A stretch of DNA of 64,000 nt, from assembly GCF_913058315.1 (NCBI RefSeq), contig NZ_CAJXQY010000004.1, positions 1 through 64,000 of the forward strand, given 5' to 3'. This document shows positions 55,822-64,000 of this stretch, in pieces. Source of the stretch: an uncultured Alteromonas sp. (lineage in GTDB: Bacteria; Pseudomonadota; Gammaproteobacteria; Enterobacterales; Alteromonadaceae). The first letter of the stretch is position 1. Every line of letters starts with the position of its first letter. The notes beneath the pieces were generated by a model. That model was not told the origin of the DNA, did no database searches, and saw only the letters and a list, made by a program, of their open reading frames with translations. The position numbers and the translations under genes were made by a program.

Positions 55822-57204
55822 TTACTTCAGCAGCGGGGCGTACTCGTTTTCCAGAATAGTCATCAAACTGGCATCCTTTAAGTCAGCAGACCAAATCTCG
55901 AAGTTTTTAAACCCTTCGCCGATGAAGAAGTCCATTTCGTTGCGTAATGCTTCTTCTGATGTCCAGCCCTGACCAGAATCGAAACGGTCTGGCTGTGTGC
56001 TGAAATTACCGATGGTCTGACATACAGCAAACGAGAGTTCAGTAGCTTGCTGGGCAACATGATAAACCGGGTATTCCGCCTCTCTTGGATCGGTTGCCAT
56101 ACGTGATGAACACCACCAGATGGCCACACCACAACGACTGCCCAGTGTATCGTAACAATGATTGAAGGCATTCTCAGCGAGGTAGGACTCGTCGAAAACC
56201 GTGTGAACTTCCATCATTATTGGCGTAGTGGTAAACGCGGCAGCATACATATCCATAACATCGTTATACGACTGCTCTAGGCGGTCTGGCGTATAACCGG
56301 CTGCTGTGAACTCATTTTCATCCACACGCCAGTGCATCTCAATACCGTTAGACATAGCCGCGTAGCTCATATAAACGCCACGCAGGTTAGGGTGCGAGTC
56401 AAACTGTGCACCTAATCGACTCACCAGCTCGGCTTTAAATTGCTGATAGTTGCTATCCCATGGCAAGCAGGTGGTAGCGGGCTGGCCACGGAAACTGTAA
56501 TCGAAGGTTTCACACTGATCCAATACATACTGGGGCATTTCCTTACTATCGAGAATCGCCAGGCTGATACTGGCATCCAACGCTGCGGCGGCTGCCAGTT
56601 CATTTTCTAACGGTGTGAAGTCGAACACTCCTTCAGAGGGGTTAATTGCCTTCCAGCTGACTCTCACCAGACTGCCTGACACATAATCTTCGCCGTTAAT
56701 ATCATCACGAATTATGGTACCGCGCTGATCGCTCGAGCTGATAACCCCTGCACTGTGGTAGAGCCCCTGAGGTGCACTCTTAGTGTCTGGCTCCGGAGCA
56801 GGTTCAGGCGTTGGTTCCGGAGTTGGTTCCGGAGTTGGCTCTGGAGTCGGCTCAGGCGTTGGCTCAGGCGTAGGCTCTGGAGTTGGTTCAGGCGTTGGCT
56901 CTGGAGTCGGCTCTGGAGTCGGCTCTGGAGTCGGCTCAGGCGTTGGCTCTGGAGTCGGCTCAGGCGTTGGCTCTGGAGTCGGCTCAGGTGCAGGGTTCCT
57001 GAAGTTTCGGCGCCAGAAGTTACGGGAAGTAGCAGTCGCAGTAAACGCACTGGTACGAGAAAATTGAACTTGGGTCGATCCATCGAGGTTATTGGTTTCC
57101 ATACCTTTACGGGTGAAGTTAGTGTCGCTCAGGTTAGCAGCACCTGCAGAGAATGTTGCAGAGATCACAGCAGTAGCAACAACACTTTTAATAAAACCAG
57201 TCAT
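55822..57204 (-). CDS. Secreted protein with PEPT-repeat linker and TIM-barrel/glycoside-hydrolase-like domain (paralogue B)
   Basis: Sec signal [22 protein letters not shown]; (PEPT)n linker; domain closely similar to paralogue A. Confidence 0.8.
   Translation of the reverse strand: MTGFIKSVVATAVISATFSAGAANLSDTNFTRKGMETNNLDGSTQVQFSRTSAFTATATSRNFWRRNFRNPAPEPTPEPTPEPTPEPTPEPTPEPTPEPTPEPTPEPTPEPTPEPTPEPTPEPTPEPTPEPTPEPAPEPDTKSAPQGLYHSAGVISSSDQRGTIIRDDINGEDYVSGSLVRVSWKAINPSEGVFDFTPLENELAAAAALDASISLAILDSKEMPQYVLDQCETFDYSFRGQPATTCLPWDSNYQQFKAELVSRLGAQFDSHPNLRGVYMSYAAMSNGIEMHWRVDENEFTAAGYTPDRLEQSYNDVMDMYAAAFTTTPIMMEVHTVFDESYLAENAFNHCYDTLGSRCGVAIWWCSSRMATDPREAEYPVYHVAQQATELSFAVCQTIGNFSTQPDRFDSGQGWTSEEALRNEMDFFIGEGFKNFEIWSADLKDASLMTILENEYAPLLK
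56788..56991 (-). repeat. Coding microsatellite-like array: 17 x 12 nt units encoding PEPT (15) / PEPA (2)
   Basis: Units counted on the plus strand (e.g. TGGCTCTGGAGT / CGGCTCAGGCGT); 204 nt uninterrupted. Confidence 0.93.
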
Positions 57205-57773
57205 TTCTATTTACCTCAAAAAAAACTTAAACACGGTTGCAAAGAACGGGATGCATTAAAGTCTTTTTCGGTATAAATAAAAATCACAGCCCCTATACGA
57301 GGGTATATAAAACGCGACCTGAAGCTATTTTACGGCCTTTTTGCGGAATCATTATCGCCTCGGGCAACGCATAATTTAAGCCTTAATGAAAAGACTAACC
57401 CTATGACACAAAACAGCTTTAATGCTATTCACTTTTGCTATTCTGAGCGATATTAAAAAAGACAGGCTTTAATCATATTCATCCGCACAATCAGGTATAC
57501 AAAAAAATAACCTACAGTGTGAAAGAAAATTGAATAACGGCGGTTGAGACACTTAAAAATGCTAAAAAGTACGATAAAACAACAGGATCTAATAAAAAAT
57601 GGTGACCGGGGTTTTCCTGAGCACAACATTCTTACTATTTTTGCTCACAGGTGAGCGAAGTAATCTAAAAAGGAGTGTTTTTCCCAGGGGTCTATGGCAC
57701 GATAAATGACTCTCGCAAAAATTAAATAATGCACAGTACGCACTGAAGCAACCCTACACGACAGGAGTAATGC

Positions 57774-58349
57774 ATGAGCCCGGATATTCTGGAAGAAATC
57801 AAAGCATCCATCGCGGTAAAAGAAGCCACATTACAGGATGAAGCACTGCTATCTCAACTTAGCGACCTAATTGATGCATGCCTGACTTCATTGCAACAAG
57901 GCGGTAAAATCATTTTCTGCGGAAACGGCGGCAGTTTCGCCGACGCACAGCATTTATCTGCTGAGTTTACGTCCCGCTTTCTGTTCGATCGGGCGCCACT
58001 GCCTTCGTTGGCATTAGGTACCAACAATTCCGCCATCAGCGCCATTGGCAACGACTATGGCTATGAATTCGTTTTTTCCCGGGAGCTGCAAAGTATCGCT
58101 ACTGAAAAAGACGTATTTGTGGGTATTTCTACCAGCGGCAACAGTCCGAATGTGATTGCTGCAGTGGAAGTGGCGAAAACAATGAACGTTACTACCTATG
58201 TATTAACCGGTAAAACCGGGGGTAAGTTAAAAGCACTGTGTAATTGCCTATGCATTCCTTCGCCAGATACGGCACGGATTCAGGAGTGTCATATTCTGCT
58301 CGGCCACATATTGTGCGGACAGGTAGAAAAGCGTTATTTCAAAGGATAA
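57774..58349 (+). CDS. gmhA: SIS-domain sugar isomerase, GmhA-like (sedoheptulose-7-phosphate isomerase)
   Basis: FCGNGGSFADAQHLSAEFTSRF, GISTSGNSPNVIAAVEVAK, QECHILLGHILC. Confidence 0.88.
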   Translation: MSPDILEEIKASIAVKEATLQDEALLSQLSDLIDACLTSLQQGGKIIFCGNGGSFADAQHLSAEFTSRFLFDRAPLPSLALGTNNSAISAIGNDYGYEFVFSRELQSIATEKDVFVGISTSGNSPNVIAAVEVAKTMNVTTYVLTGKTGGKLKALCNCLCIPSPDTARIQECHILLGHILCGQVEKRYFKG

Positions 58350-58384
58350 GGTAAAAGACTGACGCGCTAATTCAGTTGATACTC

Positions 58385-58415
58385 AATAAAAAAGCACCGT
58401 AAGGTGCTTTTTTAT
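58385..58415. terminator. Bidirectional intrinsic terminator
   Basis: AAAAAAGCACC-GTAA-GGTGCTTTTTT between convergent genes. Confidence 0.92.
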
Positions 58416-58439
58416 TGAACGTTTCAGGTAACGCCGCCG

Positions 58440-59795
58440 TTAATCAAAAACCGGCAGGCCGCTGGGGACTTCAGCAGGGATCATTTCCCCCCTTTCAAAG
58501 CTGTTCCAGTCGGTGAGTGCTTTCAGGAACGCCATAATATCATCAACCTGATCTTCGCTCAGATTTGCAGGCTGCAATTCATTTGCGTCAATGACATCCT
58601 GACGCAGCACCAGATCGTTGTAGCCTTCCAGATCGGTTAATTCAAACTCTGCATGTTGAGCCACGACTAACTGACTACCATCATAATTTTCCAGCGCTGT
58701 AAGCGGATCCAGATGATGTTCAATAACGCCTCGTAAGGTTGCGTAGGCACCATCATGGCCATAAGGTGCGGTTAGCCATACATTTCGCAGGGATGGTGTT
58801 TTAAATTTCGCCCAGTCCTCAGACTTACCGGTACGTTCAGCACGCCCCCTATCCTGCAGCGGAAAACGGAACTCTGGACCAGGACCTACCTGAGGCATAG
58901 CAATCCCATGGAACCCCTGATCGGTTTGAAATTTGCCACTGTGACAGCTTGAACACCCAGACTCGCCATAGAATAAATTCATACCGCGCACTTGTTGTGC
59001 GGTGAGCGCATCGGTGTTGCCGCGTAAGTAGTCATCAAAAGGGCTGTTGTCACTTCTAAAGGCGACGGCCTGAAAAGCGCCGACAGCATTGGCATAGTGC
59101 TGAATTTGCATATCCCCGGCACTCAGAATTTCGCCTGGATAAGCATCCATAAACAATTGCACATACAGCGGAATCGCTCGTAAACGTTGCATATAAACGT
59201 TCCAGATAGCCGGAAAGTTTGCAGGCCCGATACGGGGTCTGACCACAGAAGACACCTCATTATCGCCAATTTCCCCCATCATTTCCGCGAAGTTTGTAAT
59301 TGGAAATAATGATTGTCCGGCTAAAACGTTTTCAATATTACGCGGTGTGGCACGACCTGACGGCAAATCCAAACGTCCATCACTGATCTGATGAATCCCA
59401 TTCCAGTTCATTTTGATGAACTCTTTGGCGCCAAGATTAAACAGGTGTGGTGCATGCCGGCCAATTCGGGTGGTCACGGCTTCCGCCCCTTCACCAGTGG
59501 TGCGATAACGGCCAAGGCCACGACCACCTTCGCCGATCCCCAGAGACAAACCGTCACCACTGGTGAGCAGTGGGTTATGACAGGTCGCACAGGATATGTT
59601 TTGGTTACCGCTCATGATTTTATCAAAAAACAGCATATTCCCCAGTTTAACCTTAGCCTGGGGCGGGGCGCCGTTATCGTAATAATCGGCATCGGTGACC
59701 GGTTCAGGAAGTTCCTGTGCCTGTGCGCTACTTAACGTAACGGATATTCCCAGAGACACAGCTAACAGTTTCAGTATATCGGTATATCTGACCAT
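58440..59795 (-). CDS. Di-heme cytochrome c peroxidase / MauG-family protein
   Basis: Two CxxCH motifs (ISCATCHNP, SGCSSCHSG); signal peptide; FKTPSLRNVWLTAPYGHDG. ORF track extends to 59828. Confidence 0.92.
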   Translation of the reverse strand: MVRYTDILKLLAVSLGISVTLSSAQAQELPEPVTDADYYDNGAPPQAKVKLGNMLFFDKIMSGNQNISCATCHNPLLTSGDGLSLGIGEGGRGLGRYRTTGEGAEAVTTRIGRHAPHLFNLGAKEFIKMNWNGIHQISDGRLDLPSGRATPRNIENVLAGQSLFPITNFAEMMGEIGDNEVSSVVRPRIGPANFPAIWNVYMQRLRAIPLYVQLFMDAYPGEILSAGDMQIQHYANAVGAFQAVAFRSDNSPFDDYLRGNTDALTAQQVRGMNLFYGESGCSSCHSGKFQTDQGFHGIAMPQVGPGPEFRFPLQDRGRAERTGKSEDWAKFKTPSLRNVWLTAPYGHDGAYATLRGVIEHHLDPLTALENYDGSQLVVAQHAEFELTDLEGYNDLVLRQDVIDANELQPANLSEDQVDDIMAFLKALTDWNSFERGEMIPAEVPSGLPVFD

Positions 59796-60006
59796 AAGGT
59801 CTTCTCCTTGTGTTCCAACCCATTGCACTTACTGCTGTGCACTCAGAGTGTTTCTTGTTTTTGTGTTTTATTGCTTTTGTAAAATTAATGCTGCAATATG
59901 GGGACCATAATTTACTCAAGTAAATACAGCCATTTATAACTTCAAGTATAGAAAGCAGGCACCAAGCTGAACAAAAAAGCATCAACCTGGTGCAAGGCCA
60001 CTTGCC

Positions 60007-63000
60007 TTACTCGCGAATTTGTATTTCTCTTATAAAAGGATATTCCCGGGCCGGGTTTGCACCGAAATCACGGCACCAAATGCGTAACAGGTAGGTTCCT
60101 GGCTCTTGCAAGGTCCCATTACCCGAAGTACCGTCCCATTCGTAATAGACATCCTGCGCACCTTGTTCGCCATCATAGCCGCCCCCCAATTGGGTTCTGA
60201 CCAGCTCGTTTATGGTGGTGAAGCCCGATTCATCGAAGATGTAAATAGTAACAACCGCACTTTCAGTAATGTGAAAACCGATGCTCCCTGCTGTACCGGC
60301 ACTGAGATCCACGTCGACAATTTCCAGGTTTTCCACTTCCACCGGTGTCATATCAATGACAATATCAACGGCAGATTGCGCCGTACTGCCGTCATCTGAC
60401 TGAATAAACACATTAAAGGTATAGGTCCCTTCCGGATACGAGGTGCCGTCTTCAAGCAAACCATCCCATTCGATGGTGGTTGACGCACTCTCACCGGTCT
60501 GAGAAAAGATAAGATTGGCATCACTGTCGAGCAACGTCACTTCCCAGGGTAACGACTGATTAAAAGTAGCCGTTGCAATGGCAATATCCGTTCTGCCATC
60601 ATCATTCGGCGAAAATGCCTGTCGGTCTGTTGTAAAAGTTACGATTTGTGGAAGTCGCTCAGGTGAATCGACACTATAAACCCGAATAGTACCGGTTCTT
60701 TCGATTGGTATTCGCTCGGGTGTGTAGGCGGTTATTACGTAACTGTACTCTCCTTCACTCACCACTTCCCCGTCAGCATTTCGTCCATCCCAGAAGTAAT
60801 ACGTACTGGTTCCGGTGCTGGAAATATTGACGACACTGGCGCCCGTATTTGTGTAAATCGCCACATTCGAGACCAACGAATCGGAGAAAGCAGCAGCGAG
60901 CATTACCGGTAATTCAGCCTCAGGGTCAAAGAAGCCGGGAACGTCACTGATGTCATTCACTAGCGGGATAGCACTAGTGCCGTAAGACAGTGCAATATCG
61001 AAAGAGTCATAACGATTATCATCCCACCCGACAATAAAGTTGTTATTCTCATCGACGTCCGAATCGATAACCAGCGAACCGTTATCACTCGGTGAAATCA
61101 CCACCAAATCACTAAATGTTTCGCCACCATCCTCAGACTCCACATACACTGTTTCATAATTGCCCGTGGTGGTATCTGACCAAGCCAGAAAAACGTCGCC
61201 GGTGGGTCCGACAGCCAGAGAGGGGTAAATAGACGTCCCGCTGTTAGCCGAAATATTTCGTGACTCGCTAAAAGTCTCGCCGCCATCGCTTGATCTCATC
61301 ATTAGGATATCGGTATTCTGATTTAACAACTCCTGATCCCAGACAATATAAACAATATCGCCATAGGCCTGAATATCCGGTCGCTGGATTGTATCCGGCG
61401 AAACATAAAGCTGACGGGGCGTTTCGAACGTTTCGCCGCTATCGGATGACGTTACATAAATCAGGCTGTCCTGTTGTGCCCAGACTATTCTTACCAGACC
61501 ACTGTCACTTACGGTTAGCGCAGGTTCAACAATCACGTTTGTTCTGTAACGCAACGGGCTGCTAAACGTTGCGCCATTGTCTGTGGAGCGAATAATATTG
61601 ACCGCGGTATCCGATGACCACACCACATAGATGACGCCAGCGGCGTCAATGGCTATCGTAGGTTCGTTACTTGCCTGAGCTGAATTTGAAAGGTTCGTTT
61701 CTGGATTAATGTCATTGGCGTTTCGGGTTGGGCTGATCTCAAACACGCCTGATTCTTCGTTTTGCTCAAGGATCAGGTAATAAATATCCGAAGTATTGGT
61801 TTTAGTATCCTGCCAAACCACGTGCACACTGCCGTCAGGCGCAACATCAATGTCTGCACGTTGCGCCAGACCGATGATTTCAGATCGTGAGTTTGAAAGC
61901 TTTATGACTGTCTGCTGTTCAAAACCATCCACTTTAACTGCGGTATAATAAACTTCGGTTGCTCCTTCGATGCCGGTGTTATCATCCCAGACCGCATGAT
62001 AGTTGCCGTTATTATCAAACTTAATGGCAGGCCGCAGAGTAAGACCGGGGTTATCCGATAAATTTACCGGTTCAAAGAAGTTAACTCCCGGTGAGCTTAA
62101 ACCGGTATCACAAACGTCCCCCTGGCCATTTCCATCTTCGTCTTCCTGCTCGGGGTTGATATCAATCGGACAGTTATCTGTTCTGTCTGATACGCCATCG
62201 CTGTCGCGGTCACAGGCATCGCCCAGACCATCCTCGTTGCTATCGGCCTGATTAAAATTAGCAGTAAAAGGGCAGTTATCGAGTTCGGTTGGAATCGAGT
62301 CACTGTCTACATCACAGGCATTTCCCACCCCATCACCATTAGAATCTACCTGATCGGGATTATCCTCAAACGGGCAATTATCCTCTACGTCCAGGATCAA
62401 GTCTGCATCGGTATCCTGGCAAGCATCGCCGGGGTAAGCTTCATCGCTGTTCAGCTGTTCGGGGTTTGCAACATCCGGGCAATTGTCGATGCTATTGAGA
62501 ATACCGTCGTTGTCATTGTCACAGGCATCACCAATGCCGTCACCATTGGCATCCAGCTGATCAATATTAGCTGTTGCCGGGCAGTTATCATCAATACTGC
62601 GAATGCCATCACTGTCTTCATCACAGGCGTCACCGATTGCATCGCCATTGCCATCGAGTTGTTCAGGGTTGAAGGTTGCCGGGCAGTTATCCACGGTACT
62701 TTCAATACCGTCACCATCAACGTCACATGCGTCCCCCAACCCATCACTGTTGGTGTCCAGCTGGTCGGTATTGGCCACCAGCGGACAGTTATCAATGTCG
62801 TCATCGATAGTATCGTTATCATTGTCGGTATCGCACTGATTAATAATGCCATCACCATCCTGATCGCCCGCACCAGGATTCACCAGGGCTGAACAACGGT
62901 TCGCTTCGGTATCTTCTACCGAATTCCCTTCTCCGCAACCCGCCAGTAAGGTTACGCAAACAACAAGCATGAGAAAGACGCTATAGATTCTCACTACAAT

Positions 63001-63033
63001 TACTCCCTGGTTTTGCACTGCTGCGACACTCAA
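60007..63033 (-). CDS. Large lipoprotein: thrombospondin type-3 repeats + Asp-box/BNR propeller-like region + FlgD-like Ig domains
   Basis: Lipobox VTLLAGCG; about eight DxDxDGxxDxxDNCP repeats; multiple SxDxGxTF Asp-boxes; SPNDDGRTD and YPEGTYTFNVF FlgD-like motifs. N-terminal start uncertain. Confidence 0.88.
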   Translation of the reverse strand: MSVAAVQNQGVIVVRIYSVFLMLVVCVTLLAGCGEGNSVEDTEANRCSALVNPGAGDQDGDGIINQCDTDNDNDTIDDDIDNCPLVANTDQLDTNSDGLGDACDVDGDGIESTVDNCPATFNPEQLDGNGDAIGDACDEDSDGIRSIDDNCPATANIDQLDANGDGIGDACDNDNDGILNSIDNCPDVANPEQLNSDEAYPGDACQDTDADLILDVEDNCPFEDNPDQVDSNGDGVGNACDVDSDSIPTELDNCPFTANFNQADSNEDGLGDACDRDSDGVSDRTDNCPIDINPEQEDEDGNGQGDVCDTGLSSPGVNFFEPVNLSDNPGLTLRPAIKFDNNGNYHAVWDDNTGIEGATEVYYTAVKVDGFEQQTVIKLSNSRSEIIGLAQRADIDVAPDGSVHVVWQDTKTNTSDIYYLILEQNEESGVFEISPTRNANDINPETNLSNSAQASNEPTIAIDAAGVIYVVWSSDTAVNIIRSTDNGATFSSPLRYRTNVIVEPALTVSDSGLVRIVWAQQDSLIYVTSSDSGETFETPRQLYVSPDTIQRPDIQAYGDIVYIVWDQELLNQNTDILMMRSSDGGETFSESRNISANSGTSIYPSLAVGPTGDVFLAWSDTTTGNYETVYVESEDGGETFSDLVVISPSDNGSLVIDSDVDENNNFIVGWDDNRYDSFDIALSYGTSAIPLVNDISDVPGFFDPEAELPVMLAAAFSDSLVSNVAIYTNTGASVVNISSTGTSTYYFWDGRNADGEVVSEGEYSYVITAYTPERIPIERTGTIRVYSVDSPERLPQIVTFTTDRQAFSPNDDGRTDIAIATATFNQSLPWEVTLLDSDANLIFSQTGESASTTIEWDGLLEDGTSYPEGTYTFNVFIQSDDGSTAQSAVDIVIDMTPVEVENLEIVDVDLSAGTAGSIGFHITESAVVTIYIFDESGFTTINELVRTQLGGGYDGEQGAQDVYYEWDGTSGNGTLQEPGTYLLRIWCRDFGANPAREYPFIREIQIRE

Positions 63034-63042
63034 ACATCCTTA

Positions 63043-64000
63043 TCAACGCTCCCAAAGATACAGGCGACTGTCGTAGCTTTCGGCAACAACCCGCATATTC
63101 TGATTAATAAAATCCAATGTGTCGGCATCGATAATCCGGGTTAAACCGTCTACCGGGGCTGCCACAAAAAACACCCGGTCGTGTCGACTCAGGACATCCT
63201 GAAGTTCCTGTTTATTTCGTAACACCGGGTTTCCGACAAATTTATCCACGTAGTAAGGGCGCTGTTTCACCGTGTCATATACCACCTTACGGTCGGTAAT
63301 GGTTTGTACAAAATAGTCGCCTTTGTTCTCTACATAGTGTTCGGTGAGTAAAGGTATCGAAGTAATGAGTACATCTGAACTGCGCCAGTATTGAGAAAGT
63401 GCAAGCGACACTGACCGTCCGTCCATGCCTGCCAGGCCCGGTCGGTAATCCACCCGCATAGCATCAATATTGCCACTCATCAGGCGGTAGAGGTGCAGTC
63501 CACCAGCGCCGGCAGGGACCACTAACACCCACATAATGAGAGCGGCGGTGAGCGCGCCCTGAATGCGGAACACCTTGCCGCTTATGCGCTGACACTGGCG
63601 TTGGATCAGCATCAGCAATTTGACGAAGACAGCCGCCACAGCGAGTAAAAAGACCGGCAGTACGAAATAAAAATAGTGGGCATTGTAGTAGCCCAGCAGA
63701 TTGGTTAACGACAGATAAGCCATCACTACAAACAACACCACAAAGCTCAGTTTGCGGTCATAAAACATAAATATCAGTCCCAGCAGGAAGAATAAGCTCA
63801 GTCCAATGTGGGTTTCGGTGAAAAAGAAGTTATTGATGTAATACCAGGGCTCATAAGACGGCTGGGTGAAAGTCAGTTTGGGCGTAGCCAGGTCACTCTT
63901 ACCAAAGCCCACCATAATGAAGGGCTCCTGGAGCAGCGAACGGCGAATCCCCTGGGCCGCTACCACAAAAATAATTAACACCGCCGCAATCCACAGGTTC
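63043..64000 (-). CDS. Multi-TM membrane protein, glycosyltransferase-family-39-like C-terminal part (truncated by window edge)
   Basis: Frame remains open to 64000 (NLWIAA- before the GTG used by the ORF track); several TM segments then soluble C-terminal part. Confidence 0.5.
   Translation of the reverse strand, partial: NLWIAAVLIIFVVAAQGIRRSLLQEPFIMVGFGKSDLATPKLTFTQPSYEPWYYINNFFFTETHIGLSLFFLLGLIFMFYDRKLSFVVLFVVMAYLSLTNLLGYYNAHYFYFVLPVFLLAVAAVFVKLLMLIQRQCQRISGKVFRIQGALTAALIMWVLVVPAGAGGLHLYRLMSGNIDAMRVDYRPGLAGMDGRSVSLALSQYWRSSDVLITSIPLLTEHYVENKGDYFVQTITDRKVVYDTVKQRPYYVDKFVGNPVLRNKQELQDVLSRHDRVFFVAAPVDGLTRIIDADTLDFINQNMRVVAESYDSRLYLWER

Noticed and set aside
56755-57276. Plus-strand ORFs of 173 aa and 94 aa (SGVGSGVG...) opposite the PEPT repeat
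   Set aside because: They exist because the 12 nt repeat keeps antisense frames open; the minus-strand frame has signal peptide and a conserved paralogue.
62003-62892. Several ORFs on both strands within the TSP3 region
   Set aside because: Alternative frames of a repetitive Asp/Gly-rich coding sequence; no independent start signals or domain content.

Overview
This is a 64 kb chromosomal window from a gammaproteobacterium. Gene content and order suggest an Alteromonadales-like host, which is inference from familiarity with these families and not from a search. About 0.4-54 kb is mostly housekeeping: deaD, cysG, phoH-like, rapA, rluA, ampG-like, thyA-lgt-tauE-ptsP-rppH / mutH, putA, ftsB-ispDF-truD-surE-pcm-yqaA-nlpD-rpoS, folA, obgE-rpmA-rplU, ispB, pepQ, slt and fadBA. 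The last ~10 kb (54-64 kb) looks accessory and surface-related: two paralogous secreted TIM-barrel-like proteins (one a lipoprotein, one with a 17-unit PEPT/PEPA linker), gmhB and gmhA-like heptose genes beside them, a di-heme peroxidase, a large TSP3/Asp-box/FlgD-like lipoprotein, and a multi-TM protein cut by the window edge. Observations most worth follow-up: the paralogous exoprotein pair; an (AAN)n tract immediately upstream of rpoS, resembling the Hfq-binding leader element known in E. coli; a fused ispD-ispF reading frame; a PsrA-like palindrome upstream of fadBA; a membrane-embedded AraC-type regulator; a receiver/CheX-like gene overlapping a GGDEF gene; and a 4 x 75 bp tandem array of hairpins at the left edge. 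No CRISPR array, prophage, transposase, rRNA or tRNA was recognised. No completely new system can be demonstrated from sequence reading alone.
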